A stretch of 64,000 nt of DNA from Bacillota bacterium (GCA_033549065.1 JAWSUE010000009.1:66841-130840); one strand, 5' to 3'. Shown: positions 27,203 through 35,744, counted from the stretch's first letter. Made by a program: numbers and translations. The notes: a model not told the origin generated them from the letters alone.

Positions 27203-28396
27203 GTGAAAATAAAAAAAATACATATAGCTGGTTACCGATCATTAAAGGACATAACCTGGGTTCCTGGTGATCTGAATATGATCATCGGCCCTAACGGAAC
27301 AGGTAAATCAAACCTGTTACGTTTTTTTGAACTACTGGTCGCCGCATCAAAAGGACGCCTCGCGAAGCACATTCAGAAGTCCGGTGGAATCAAGCCTATA
27401 CTATGGGACGGCAAAGTGGATTCATTCAGTTTTCGTTTGGAAACATCTTCTCCAGCTGTTAGCACTGTTCACTGGGAAGATTGTCTGACCTATGAAGCGC
27501 TTATCAGACAAATAGGCTATGGCAGTGATTACCAGGTAGAAAACGAACTGTTAAAAAGATGTGATCAGCCTGACGCTTCAGGGGATGACCAGTCTTTAAT
27601 ATTATTTCAGCGACATAAACAGCAGGCCACAGTATACAACACCAGGGGAAATGAGATGATCGCTCCGGATGATGCAGTACAGACAGATGAACTGCTGCTG
27701 GCAACAGCGGCGAATCCATTCTCGGACTGTAAACAGATTAATGCTTTTCAGAAAGGGTTAAGTTCATGGATCATCTACCACGATTTACAGGTTCACCAGG
27801 AATCATCAATCCGGCAACCTGCGATATCTCGTTATGAAACAAATGTATCTGCCGACGGGCAGAATTTAATCTCCGTTCTTCACACCCTTTATACAAGCAA
27901 CAGAGACTTTAAAAATAATATCGATACGGCCATGCAGGCTGCTTTCAGCAGCGAATATGAAGAGTTGGTTTTCCCACCTGCCGCCGATCAGCGTATTCAA
28001 CTAAGAATCAGATGGAAATCGCTCGAACAGGAGCAGAGTGCAGCCGACCTTTCAGACGGCACCCTTTACTTTTTACTCCTGATGGCAATTTTGAACAACC
28101 CCCGACCACCTGCTCTCATAGCCATTGATGAACCGGAAACCGGCCTGCACCCTTCAATGCTGCCGGTGATTGCGGAGCATGCTTTAGAAGCTTCATATAA
28201 AACCCAGGTTATTTTTACAACCCACTCATCTCAATTATTGGATGCTTTTCATGACACTAAACCTGTAACCACGGTTGCCCGATGGCAAAACGGTGAAACT
28301 ATTTTCAAAGTATTGGATGGTGAAGAGCTTAATTATTGGCTGCGAACTTATACGCTTGGTTCGCTCTTTACCTCCGGAGAGCTGGAGGATATGTAG
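27203..28396 (+). CDS. AAA family ATPase (AAA_21/RecF-like), partner of a TOPRIM protein
   Basis: ABC-type P-loop ATPase of 397 residues: Walker A GPNGTGKSN at 29-37, a signature-like LSDGTLYFLLLMAIL, Walker B LIAIDEPETGLHPSML (about 302-317) and H-loop TTHSSQLLDAF. Such RecF/OLD-like ATPases pair with nucleases in many defence or DNA-repair modules. GTG at 27203 is preferred (GGAGG eight bases upstream). Its stop overlaps the start of the next gene by one base, so the two are coupled. A role in phage defence is inference from architecture. Confidence 0.85.
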   Translation: MKIKKIHIAGYRSLKDITWVPGDLNMIIGPNGTGKSNLLRFFELLVAASKGRLAKHIQKSGGIKPILWDGKVDSFSFRLETSSPAVSTVHWEDCLTYEALIRQIGYGSDYQVENELLKRCDQPDASGDDQSLILFQRHKQQATVYNTRGNEMIAPDDAVQTDELLLATAANPFSDCKQINAFQKGLSSWIIYHDLQVHQESSIRQPAISRYETNVSADGQNLISVLHTLYTSNRDFKNNIDTAMQAAFSSEYEELVFPPAADQRIQLRIRWKSLEQEQSAADLSDGTLYFLLLMAILNNPRPPALIAIDEPETGLHPSMLPVIAEHALEASYKTQVIFTTHSSQLLDAFHDTKPVTTVARWQNGETIFKVLDGEELNYWLRTYTLGSLFTSGELEDM

Positions 28397-29022
28397 TGTA
28401 TTTTATTATCTTTGTCGAAGGCTCTACTGAAGATAAAATTCTTCCGGATTTCCTGACAAAATGGTTAAATACTAAACTGCCTGAAAAAGTTAGTGTTAGA
28501 ACTGTTAACTTTAAAGGATATGCTAATCTGTACAAAGATGTTGCCCAGAAAGCCATCATGCATCTTAACAGTCCGCAAAGCGATGAAATCATTGCTATAA
28601 TCGGTTTACTCGATCTACATGGGCCGAATTTTTATCCGGAAGAATTACATACGGTTGATGAAAAATACTTGTGGGCGAAGCAGCACCTGGAAGAACAGGT
28701 CGGGTCACCACGATTCAGGCAACATTTCGCCGTTCATGAACTTGAAGCCTGGCTCTTAAGTGACTCTTCACTATTCCCCGTTGAGATATCTTTAGCGTTG
28801 GATGAAGCCTCAGCAAATCCAGAAAAAGTAAATTTTAATCGGCCTCCGTCCAAATTGCTCCATGACCTTTACCTGGGAAACCTCAATCGAACCTATAAAA
28901 AAGTAACCGAAGGCAATAAACTTTTTACCTCTTTAGACCCTGAAAAGGTCCGCGAAAAGTGTCCTTATTTCAAGGTTTTTACCGATGATCTGCTTGAACT
29001 TGCCTTAAGGTCTCAGCGTTGA
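28396..29022 (+). CDS. DUF4276 family protein (TOPRIM-like)
   Basis: A 208-residue protein starting at the GTG at 28396, with GGAGG seven bases upstream inside the preceding gene. It carries the DUF4276 marks: FIIFVEGSTEDKILPDFL (TOPRIM acidic start), GLLDLHGPNFYPE and FAVHELEAWLLSDSSLFP. DUF4276 proteins are predicted TOPRIM-fold nucleases found next to AAA_21 ATPases. The layout resembles a split OLD nuclease and some abortive-infection pairs. It is the second and last gene of this plus-strand operon, which converges on the ars operon. Confidence 0.82.
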   Translation: MYFIIFVEGSTEDKILPDFLTKWLNTKLPEKVSVRTVNFKGYANLYKDVAQKAIMHLNSPQSDEIIAIIGLLDLHGPNFYPEELHTVDEKYLWAKQHLEEQVGSPRFRQHFAVHELEAWLLSDSSLFPVEISLALDEASANPEKVNFNRPPSKLLHDLYLGNLNRTYKKVTEGNKLFTSLDPEKVREKCPYFKVFTDDLLELALRSQR

Positions 29023-29062
29023 TAATCTCCATCGTAAAAGAAGGGATGATATAGGCTAAGAC

Positions 29063-29488
29063 TTATTCCGTAATCAACTCCGCTATATATTCTTTTATCT
29101 GATCCCGTATTTTCCTGAATTCATTCAAGACAACATCCTCTGCTCCCGTCGCTCGGGCCGGATCATCAAGAGACCAGTGCCTATTTTCCACTTTTACCGG
29201 TACAACCGGGCAGTTTTCACGGGCGTCGCCGCATAAAGTAATTAAAATATCGGCTTTATCCAGTAATTCCCGGCTGATTGGGTCAGAAGTCTGGCTGCTA
29301 ATATCAATTCCCACTTCAGCCATGACTTTAACTGCATGAGGGTTAACTCCCACCGGGGCAATTCCGGCACTGAATACATCATATTTGCCTTTACCCAATG
29401 TCTTGAGAAAACCTTCAGCCATCTGGCTCCGTGCCGAATTTCCTGTGCAAAGAAAGAGCACACTCTTTTTGCTTTCTCTGTCAGGCAT
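29063..29488 (-). CDS. arsC: Arsenate reductase, thioredoxin-coupled (ArsC)
   Basis: Reduces arsenate to arsenite for export. The 141-residue protein is of the low-molecular-weight phosphatase type: CTGNSARSQMAEG with nucleophile Cys14, and the further redox cysteines at 86 and 93 in LITLCGDARENCPV, followed by WSLDDPARATG. This three-Cys pattern uses thioredoxin. It ends the arsR-acr3-arsC operon. ATG at 29488 is used; a GTG one codon earlier is possible. Confidence 0.95.
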   Translation of the reverse strand: MPDRESKKSVLFLCTGNSARSQMAEGFLKTLGKGKYDVFSAGIAPVGVNPHAVKVMAEVGIDISSQTSDPISRELLDKADILITLCGDARENCPVVPVKVENRHWSLDDPARATGAEDVVLNEFRKIRDQIKEYIAELITE

Positions 29489-29508
29489 CACACCACCCCC
29501 ATTAATTA

Positions 29509-30570
29509 TCAGGATATTTTTTTCATCGCAGGGAACCAGTTGCGGCTCCGCAGGCAGATCCGGACCAGCCAGAGCATAACCGGTACTTCAATCAATACCC
29601 CGACAACGGTTGATAGTGCTGCACCTGATGTGAGACCAAAAATTGTCACCGCAGTTGCAATGGCCACTTCAAAATGGTTGCTGGCTCCAATCATTGCTGC
29701 CGGTGCTGCTTCTTCGTAGGTTAATCCAATGAATTTAGCAATAATATAACCGATCAGGAAGATAACCAGAGTTTGGATAATTAACGGGATAGCGATCATA
29801 CCGACTACCAGTGGATCATCCAAAATTACACCACCCTGAAGCATGAATAAGAAAATCAGGGTAGCCAGTAAGGCAATAATTGAAATGGTTCCCATGTTTT
29901 TTAGGAACACTTTTTCGTACCAATCAATTCCACGGGTTTTAATCAACCTGATCCGGCTAGTGTAGCCGGCTACCAGGGAAACACCAACGTAGAGCATAAC
30001 ACTCAGGAATATTGTCATAAAGGGCACAGACATTTCAGCCACACCAAGGAGGAAATTACCGAGGGGAGCATACAGAACCAGCATGGTTAGTGAGTTAAGC
30101 GCTACCAGAACAAGGGTCAAACCCATGAAACCGCGGGCGAGGTAACTCCAGACCAACACCATAGCCGTGCAGGGTGCAATACCCAGCAAGATCATTCCGG
30201 CAATATATTCCCCGGCTATCTCATAACCGATAAAGGGCGCCCAGATAACCCTCATAAAGAGCCAGGCGAAAAAAAACATCGTAAATGGTTTAATACCCCA
30301 GTTAATGATCAGGGTGAGCAATACAGCTTTGGGCGCTTTAACCGCATTGACAACCTCACTGAAATCAATCTGGACCATGATCGGATACATCATGGCAAAG
30401 AGAAATATTGCGACCGGAATATTCACCTGGGCGATGGAAAGAGAATTTAAGAACTGCGCTACCCCGGGGAAAGCCGCTCCAAGACCAATTCCGGTAAGTA
30501 TGCATAAAGCAACCCAGACCGTCAGGTATTTGTGAAAAAATCCAAGTTCATACTCTTTTTGTGCAGTCAT
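29509..30570 (-). CDS. acr3: Arsenite efflux transporter ACR3
   Basis: Membrane antiporter that exports arsenite. The 353-residue protein has about ten hydrophobic helices and the family stretches FAMMYPIMVQIDFSEV, GIAPCTAMVLVWSYLARG (with the essential Cys) and AAPAAMIGASNHFEVAIA. ATG at 30568-30570 is chosen with GAGGAG upstream. It lies between arsR and arsC. Confidence 0.94.
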   Translation of the reverse strand: MTAQKEYELGFFHKYLTVWVALCILTGIGLGAAFPGVAQFLNSLSIAQVNIPVAIFLFAMMYPIMVQIDFSEVVNAVKAPKAVLLTLIINWGIKPFTMFFFAWLFMRVIWAPFIGYEIAGEYIAGMILLGIAPCTAMVLVWSYLARGFMGLTLVLVALNSLTMLVLYAPLGNFLLGVAEMSVPFMTIFLSVMLYVGVSLVAGYTSRIRLIKTRGIDWYEKVFLKNMGTISIIALLATLIFLFMLQGGVILDDPLVVGMIAIPLIIQTLVIFLIGYIIAKFIGLTYEEAAPAAMIGASNHFEVAIATAVTIFGLTSGAALSTVVGVLIEVPVMLWLVRICLRSRNWFPAMKKIS

Positions 30571-30614
30571 GCAGGTAATCACTCCTCAATAATTAATATA
30601 ATAATTGCCTTTAG

Positions 30615-30938
30615 CTACTTCGGACATTCAACTTTCGGCTCTTCCTTTACTTCATATTCATATTGCTCAACGGGCTTCATAATCAACTCTTTTAGAGATT
30701 CAAATTGCTTATTAAACCCTTCCTTGTTGATCGAGTAAAAAGTCCACTTGCCATCACGCCTGTCATTGACCAGCCCGGCCTGTTTAAGAATTTTTACATG
30801 GTGGGATACTGCAGACTGGGAAAGGTTCAGCTGATCCATAAGCTCACAGATACACATCTCCTCCCGAAAAAGCATCAAAATGATTTTTACCCTGGTCTCC
30901 TCACCCATTGCCCTGAAATAATCAATAAGCTTTTTCAT
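30615..30938 (-). CDS. arsR: ArsR family metalloregulator of the ars operon
   Basis: Winged-helix repressor that releases DNA on binding arsenite or antimonite. The 107 residues show the DNA-reading helix LNLSQSAVSHHVKILKQAGLV and the thiol pair EEMCICELMD at the start of the DNA-binding helix, the usual As(III) site; another Cys lies near the C terminus. It is the first gene of arsR-acr3-arsC and likely controls the promoter at 31007-31035 through the overlapping dyad. Confidence 0.92.
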   Translation of the reverse strand: MKKLIDYFRAMGEETRVKIILMLFREEMCICELMDQLNLSQSAVSHHVKILKQAGLVNDRRDGKWTFYSINKEGFNKQFESLKELIMKPVEQYEYEVKEEPKVECPK

Positions 30939-30970
30939 CGCATCTCAACCCTCTATTATGCTAAAATAAT

Positions 30971-31035
30971 TAATAACTACGCATCTAAATATTTAAATAC
31001 GTAGTTATTATATAAAATATTTTACTCTATTTCAA
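30971..31035 (-). promoter_or_regulatory. ars promoter and ArsR operator
   Basis: Minus strand TTGAAA (31030-31035), 17-base spacer, TATAAT (31007-31012). A perfect 11-bp inverted repeat (TAATAACTACG at 30971-30981 and CGTAGTTATTA at 31000-31010) begins inside the -10 box and runs into the transcribed leader, well placed for repression by ArsR. Confidence 0.8.
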
Positions 31036-31044
31036 GAAAATAAT

Positions 31045-31293
31045 TCAGCCGGATGAAGTGATTTCAAATAAAAACATGGGGATTTTCATTGTTGACCAGG
31101 CTCCCAGAAAGACTAATATATTGCTGAACCTGACACCCTTTTGGATCATGATTGCAGCCAATGGAAAAGCTGCATAAAGCGGTCCGGCTGCAGCTGCTCC
31201 CAGCAAAACACTTAAAACCACACCGGTAATTCCCGACTCCTCACCCATAAAGCGCATGAATTGTTCCCGCGGCACCCATACGTCCAGTAAGCC
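31045..31293 (-). pseudogene. Fragment of a second permease, truncated at both ends
   Basis: In a frame different from the preceding permease, this DNA encodes GLLDVWVPREQFMRFMGEES, then GAAAAGPLYAAFPLAAIMIQ and FLGAWSTMKIPMFLFEI, which is the core of the short half-size permeases that normally follow as a separate gene. The N-terminal helices and about 40 C-terminal residues are missing, and no start with a Shine-Dalgarno precedes it. A deletion has joined it to the tail of the permease at 31212-31769. Confidence 0.7.
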
Positions 31294-31769
31294 ATTATCA
31301 CTGCTGCTACAAATGAAAACACATATGCAAAACCGTTTCGCAACAATGTCTCTTTCCAACCAAAATATTTTACTTCAAGAGGAGCAGTAACTGTCCCTAC
31401 CATCATCAGGGTTGAAACAAACACTGCTATCTGCATGATTCCGGCACCGCCTGAGAGCAGAGAGGCCGCCATTGGAAAGGCTACAAAAGCCGGTATCAGG
31501 GTAATCGCTCCGATTACAGAAGTGACCATCATACCCCAGATACCGGTATTTTGACCCAATACAGCGGTTATTACGTTTGGTGACAGCACAGTCAGCACCA
31601 ATCCGATCAATGTCAGTACTCCGGCCAGGGCAGGGAATATATTTATAAAAGCTTTCCAGGCTTTCATCAGGGCTATTTTTGTCTTTTTCCTGTCCCGGAC
31701 AAACGAGTAGATCAAAAATGTTACGGCCAGGATGTAAAGGATGACTTCAAACAATCTTTTCATCTCCAA
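31212..31769 (-). CDS. Half-size permease with aberrant C-terminal tail
   Basis: The first 162 residues look like a complete small permease with about four to five helices: IFPALAGVLTLIGLVLTVLS, GAITLIPAFVAFPMAASLLS and MVGTVTAPLEVKYFGWKETL. The last 23 residues are out-of-frame translation of the following permease fragment, starting at about 31284, where a deletion junction is inferred. The gene may still be functional because the junction falls at the natural end of the family. It follows the large permease by seven bases. The start is poorly defined (TTG 31769 or ATG 31763). Confidence 0.65.
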   Translation of the reverse strand: MEMKRLFEVILYILAVTFLIYSFVRDRKKTKIALMKAWKAFINIFPALAGVLTLIGLVLTVLSPNVITAVLGQNTGIWGMMVTSVIGAITLIPAFVAFPMAASLLSGGAGIMQIAVFVSTLMMVGTVTAPLEVKYFGWKETLLRNGFAYVFSFVAAVIMAYWTYGCRGNNSCALWVRSRELPVWF

Positions 31770-31776
31770 ACTTGAA

Positions 31777-32946
31777 TTAAATGCTGCCGAAGATCATGCC
31801 CGATATCGTTGCCATGATTACTACCAGGGTTACGAAGGCAACAGTTTTTTGCGTTCCCAGAACAGAACGGATAACCAACATGTTAGGCAAACTCAAAGCC
31901 GGTCCAGCCAACAGCAAAGCAAGCGCCGGGCCCTTGCCCATCCCTGCGCCGAGCAAGCCCTGTAGAATAGGGATTTCTGTCAGGGTGGCAAAATACATAA
32001 AAGCACCTACCACGGAAGCAACCAAATTTGCTCTCAGGCTGTTACCGCCGACCAGTACTTCAATATAGAGGACGGGAATCAAACCTGCATCGGTCCCCGG
32101 ACGCCCCATCAACAGGCCGGCAACCAAAACACCGGCAAAAAGCAGCGGCAAAATCTGTTTGGCAAAATCCCAGGTTGTGTTAACCCAGTCTTTTCGTTCT
32201 TCCTGCTTAAACCATTTAACTAGTATAAAACCGAGAGCAATCAATAGAACTATAACAGCCGGCCATTTTATGGTGAATATAGCATTATACAGACCTACTG
32301 GTTCCGATGGCTGTCCCCAGGTGGCAAAGATGAGAATCAAAACCAAAGTTAAGAAAAACAGGATATTCTGGAACGGTCTGCGTGTTTCACTCATATCCTC
32401 ATCCATGCCGGCCATACTTGATGCCAACCTTTCCTTATCTTCTTTTCTATAAAGAATAGCCATAATCAACCCGATAATTACCGCAAAAACTACAGCTCCG
32501 ATCGCCCTGGCTAAACCAAGCTCCCATCCGAGAACCCGGGCTGTCAAAACAATGGCCAGGACATTGATAGCCGGTCCGGAATAGAGGAAGGCCACTGCTG
32601 GACCGAGACCGGCGCCCCGACGATAAATCCCGCTGAAAAGGGGAAGCACGGTACAGGAGCAAACAGCAAGAATAACACCGGAAACAGAGGCAACCGAGTA
32701 AGCAACAATCCGGCTGGCTTCACTGCCAAAATACTTGATCACCGCACCCTGGGAAATAAAATTTGCTATCGCCCCGGCAATGAAGAAGGCAGGAATCAGG
32801 CAGAATAATACATGCTCACGAGCATATTCCTGCAGCAGGTGAAATGCTTCAATGATCGCGCCGCCGACAAGGGGACTTTCAAATGGTATGAAATATGCCG
32901 CAAGGAAAACGGCAATAACCAACAAAAGTTTTTGGTACTCTTTCAT
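31777..32946 (-). CDS. Permease, UPF0718/YraQ family
   Basis: A 389-residue membrane protein with about ten helices in two repeats. The conserved family motif is LAVCSCTVLPLFSGIYRRGAG, with GPAINVLAIVLT in the first half and GPALSLPNMLVIRSVLG in the second. Members of this family next to thioredoxins and ArsR regulators include ArsP-type exporters of organic arsenicals, but other metalloid or sulfur substrates are possible. It is part of the second ArsR-headed operon (35744 down to 31045). Confidence 0.8.
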   Translation of the reverse strand: MKEYQKLLLVIAVFLAAYFIPFESPLVGGAIIEAFHLLQEYAREHVLFCLIPAFFIAGAIANFISQGAVIKYFGSEASRIVAYSVASVSGVILAVCSCTVLPLFSGIYRRGAGLGPAVAFLYSGPAINVLAIVLTARVLGWELGLARAIGAVVFAVIIGLIMAILYRKEDKERLASSMAGMDEDMSETRRPFQNILFFLTLVLILIFATWGQPSEPVGLYNAIFTIKWPAVIVLLIALGFILVKWFKQEERKDWVNTTWDFAKQILPLLFAGVLVAGLLMGRPGTDAGLIPVLYIEVLVGGNSLRANLVASVVGAFMYFATLTEIPILQGLLGAGMGKGPALALLLAGPALSLPNMLVIRSVLGTQKTVAFVTLVVIMATISGMIFGSI

Positions 32947-33001
32947 TACTATTTCATCTCCGCAAAAATTACAGCTGCAAATTCATTATCAAATAGTGTT
33001 A

Positions 33002-33241
33002 TTAGAGTTCCTGCATAATGAATTCTTTCATCTCATCCAGCTTCAGAACTTTCCCTGCTGATTTAACTTTGTCGTTGATGACCAGTGCAGGAGTCATCAT
33101 CACATCATACTCCATGATCTCATTCATTTTTGTTACCTTCTGCACATCAGCTGCAACATTTAATTCTGCCAGAGCATTTATTGTTTCTCTTTCCAGAGCC
33201 TGACATTTACTGCATCCTGTCCCCAATATTTTAATAATCAT
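33002..33241 (-). CDS. Small thioredoxin-like protein (redox-active disulfide type)
   Basis: A 79-residue glutaredoxin/thioredoxin-fold protein with the active-site pair GTGCSKC (Cys10 and Cys13), the cis-Pro region MMTPALVINDKVKSAG and an amphipathic C-terminal helix. Such small proteins regularly accompany UPF0718 permeases. ATG at 33239-33241 follows GGGAG. It probably supplies reducing power for handling a thiol- or metalloid-containing substrate. Confidence 0.85.
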   Translation of the reverse strand: MIIKILGTGCSKCQALERETINALAELNVAADVQKVTKMNEIMEYDVMMTPALVINDKVKSAGKVLKLDEMKEFIMQEL

Positions 33242-33277
33242 TATCAATCGCTCCCTTCATTATTTAACCATTATTAC

Positions 33278-33493
33278 TTATCTCATTGGACCCTGCATTT
33301 TCTTACTTCTGAAATCCTGATCCTGCAATATTAAATGCTGCTGTGGACTTAATGCATCTCCATCCTCATACATTTTCTTGATAAAATACATGCAGTCAGT
33401 TTCAGGTTTATTTAAGTTGATATTCTTTTTAAACCGAAAGCAAAAACCTTCTCTGTCTTCCATTTTAAGCAGGCCGCAGTGTAAACAATTCAA
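33278..33493 (-). CDS. Small cysteine-containing protein, unknown function
   Basis: A protein of about 71 residues with NCLHCGLLK at the N terminus, a third Cys at GFCFRF and a fourth in ETDCMYFIKKMYED; the four cysteines could bind metal or an Fe-S cluster. I do not recognise the family. A TTG start at 33493 has GGGAG nine bases upstream; an ATG at 33502 touches the same element and is less likely. It lies inside the second ArsR operon between the Fe-S protein and the thioredoxin. Confidence 0.62.
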   Translation of the reverse strand: MNCLHCGLLKMEDREGFCFRFKKNINLNKPETDCMYFIKKMYEDGDALSPQQHLILQDQDFRSKKMQGPMR

Positions 33494-33510
33494 TAATCTC
33501 ATCTCCCTAT

Positions 33511-34059
33511 TTATGTTCGCATATGAGAAATATCGTGCCCTAAAGCTTCCACAAGCTTCAGCAAAACTTCGCGCTGTTCCTGATTATCATCAGTAAACAA
33601 TGGTCTGCATCGCTCAAGACTCTGCTGACCAACAAATAGTAGAGCTGCAAAGGCAAGGCATGATTTTTCACCACACTCTTTACAGTTTGTACGCGGTAAC
33701 CATGTGAAAAGCTGCAGCGGATGTGGCCTCTGCCTGGTTTCATAAAGCGGCTCAATTTCATCCCTTCGCTCAGCTGTATTGTTAATCAGATCCTTAAGCC
33801 AGGCCAACACCTGCCGGGCATCAGTATCGTTAAAAGCTTTAATCAGTATAAGATTATTTGGCTCAAGAGTGATCATCCGAAACTCAAGGAACATAGTTAA
33901 ATTTGGGGCATAAGCATTGTAATTGGCGTTTTTTACCACCCTGTGCAGGTACGGCATTACCTCGGTTATGTCATCAGACAACCTTGCTTTAACCCGAATC
34001 TTTCCGGCTTCGGCAAAACAGGGTGAAATATGATATATATCAATATGATTCAGAAACAT
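33511..34059 (-). CDS. Fe-S cluster domain protein of the ArsR2 operon
   Basis: A 182-residue soluble protein. Its C-terminal part holds a four-cysteine [4Fe-4S] domain of the kind seen in AcsC/CODH-gamma and other redox proteins: LPRTNCKECGEKSCLAFA followed at the expected distance by SLERCRPL. The N-terminal 110 residues have no family I recognise. ATG at 34057-34059 follows GGAAG and lies two bases after the preceding stop, so translation is coupled. It likely passes electrons to, or senses, the substrate handled by this operon. Confidence 0.75.
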   Translation of the reverse strand: MFLNHIDIYHISPCFAEAGKIRVKARLSDDITEVMPYLHRVVKNANYNAYAPNLTMFLEFRMITLEPNNLILIKAFNDTDARQVLAWLKDLINNTAERRDEIEPLYETRQRPHPLQLFTWLPRTNCKECGEKSCLAFAALLFVGQQSLERCRPLFTDDNQEQREVLLKLVEALGHDISHMRT

Positions 34060-34061
34060 AT

Positions 34062-34238
34062 TTATAACTTCCATGTTTTCATGATTTCCCTGGCTATACA
34101 GGGAACCTGCTTATGTAATTTGGGAGCTATTCTTTTCAATACAAAGTAGAGGGCTTCTTCGGGATCTTTATCCATACAGATGCTCTGCAGCATAACCTGA
34201 TCTTGATCATCAAGCACAACAAACACCTTTTTATCCAC
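34062..34238 (-). CDS. Small hypothetical protein of the ArsR2 operon
   Basis: A 58-residue protein, MDKKVFVVLDDQDQVMLQSI onward, with two Cys (SICMD and VPCIARE). No family recognised. GTG at 34236-34238 has GAGGGAG six bases upstream, a strong site. It is packed between the cysteine desulfurase and the Fe-S protein, with two-base coupling to the latter. Confidence 0.6.
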   Translation of the reverse strand: MDKKVFVVLDDQDQVMLQSICMDKDPEEALYFVLKRIAPKLHKQVPCIAREIMKTWKL

Positions 34239-34259
34239 CTTTAACTCCCTCCTCATTAC

Positions 34260-35405
34260 TCAAGCTAATGATATTTCTTTCAGAGCTACTATCAGATGAT
34301 CAATTTCTTCAAAACTATTAAATATACCGAAACTGATCCTGACAGTTCCTCCATCAACAGTCCCGATCGAGCGGTGGGCCTGCGGGGCACAATGCAGGCC
34401 GGAGCGGGCCATTATGTCATACACTTCATCCAGGACATAGGTCACCTCTTCCGGCGCAATATCACTGAAATTAAAAGAAATAACAGCTGTTCGATCATCT
34501 GCTGCATCCGGTCCGTAAATAATTAAACCCGGTAAATCATTCAACTGCTTCAGGGCATACCTGGTTAATTCAAGATCATGGGATCTGATCTTTTCTAGAT
34601 CGTGATCAAGGATATATTTTACGCCGGCTCCCAAACCGGCTATACCGGCTGCATTCAATGTTCCCGCTTCAAAACGGTCGGGCAAATGATCAGGTTGATG
34701 CTCGAGCAAAGAATCACCACCGGTCCCTCCCTCTTTGAGAGGTTTGAGATCAATCCCAGGTGCAATATAAAGACCGCCTGTTCCGGTCGGGCCAAGTAAA
34801 CATTTATGACCGGTAAAAGCGAGCAGGCTTATTTTAAGTTCCTCAACATCAATCGGAAATGAACCGGCTGTCTGAGCAGCATCCACCAATAGCGGAATAT
34901 TATGGTTCGCACAAATTCTGCCTACTTCTTTAACCGGCATCAGGGTTCCGGTCACATTGGATGCGTGGTTGACAGCAATCAACCGGGTGTTGTCTCGAAT
35001 TAAATTCTCAACCAATCCGGGATCAAATGCACGGCCATCAGGACAATCCAGAACTGATATTTCAACGCCTCTTTCATGCTCCAGAACTTTCAGCGGCCGC
35101 CAGAGTGCATTATGTTCCATATGGGTGGTTATGACATGGTCGCAAGGTTTCAGGAATCCTTTAAGCACAAGATTAATCGATTCTGTTACATTGGAGGTAA
35201 AGATAATACGGGTAACATCGCTAATACTAAAGAGCCTGCCAAGAGCAGTTCTGGTGCTGAAAAGAACCTCTTCCGCCCTTCTGGCCATGCTGTATGTGCC
35301 TCTTCCCGGACTGGACCCGATATCACGCATATAATCAGCTATAGCCTGATATACAGATTCCGGTTTCGGATAAGATGTAGCAGCATTATCAAAATATACC
35401 GGCAT
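34260..35405 (-). CDS. Cysteine desulfurase family protein (class V aminotransferase)
   Basis: PLP enzyme that would release sulfur (or selenium) from cysteine (or selenocysteine) as an enzyme-bound persulfide. The 381 residues contain VYFDNAATSYPKPESV, VDAAQTAGSFPID, the PLP Lys201 in FTGHKCLLGPTGTGG, and the likely active Cys (about 337) in SGLHCAPQAHRSIGT. It resembles the stand-alone SufS/Csd-like group often found in Clostridia outside the isc and suf operons. It is second in the ArsR2 operon, and its sulfur may serve the Fe-S and thiol proteins downstream. Confidence 0.87.
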   Translation of the reverse strand: MPVYFDNAATSYPKPESVYQAIADYMRDIGSSPGRGTYSMARRAEEVLFSTRTALGRLFSISDVTRIIFTSNVTESINLVLKGFLKPCDHVITTHMEHNALWRPLKVLEHERGVEISVLDCPDGRAFDPGLVENLIRDNTRLIAVNHASNVTGTLMPVKEVGRICANHNIPLLVDAAQTAGSFPIDVEELKISLLAFTGHKCLLGPTGTGGLYIAPGIDLKPLKEGGTGGDSLLEHQPDHLPDRFEAGTLNAAGIAGLGAGVKYILDHDLEKIRSHDLELTRYALKQLNDLPGLIIYGPDAADDRTAVISFNFSDIAPEEVTYVLDEVYDIMARSGLHCAPQAHRSIGTVDGGTVRISFGIFNSFEEIDHLIVALKEISLA

Positions 35406-35432
35406 CTGAACTTACCCCCAAAAATCTTTTTC

Positions 35433-35744
35433 TTATCGAACAAGTTCCGCTTTTTCATGCCAAATCTGCCTGATCACTTCGGATAGAAGATCAATTACTT
35501 CATATATCCGTGTATCAGAAAGCGCGTAAATAACTTTTAGACCTTCTTTACGCGAATGGACCAAACCTTCTCGTTTTAAAATTGATAGATGACGCGAAAC
35601 CACAGATTGTTCGAGGCTTAACGCAGGAAATATTTCGCATACGCATTTCTCTCCTGGCCGCAGCAGTTCAAGTATTTGCAGTCTTGTAGGGTGGGCAAGC
35701 GCTTTAAAAAATTCAGTCTGAATTTCATATTGATTCTTCGGCAT
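35433..35744 (-). CDS. ArsR family regulator of the desulfurase-permease operon
   Basis: A 103-residue winged-helix regulator: FFKALAHPTRLQILELL, the potential metal site EKCVCEIFPALS, and the recognition helix LEQSVVSRHLSILKREGLV. ATG at 35742-35744 has GGGGGG six bases upstream; an upstream in-frame start would add seven residues. It is only distantly similar to the arsR at 30615-30938. It heads the operon running to 31045 and probably represses it. Confidence 0.88.
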   Translation of the reverse strand: MPKNQYEIQTEFFKALAHPTRLQILELLRPGEKCVCEIFPALSLEQSVVSRHLSILKREGLVHSRKEGLKVIYALSDTRIYEVIDLLSEVIRQIWHEKAELVR

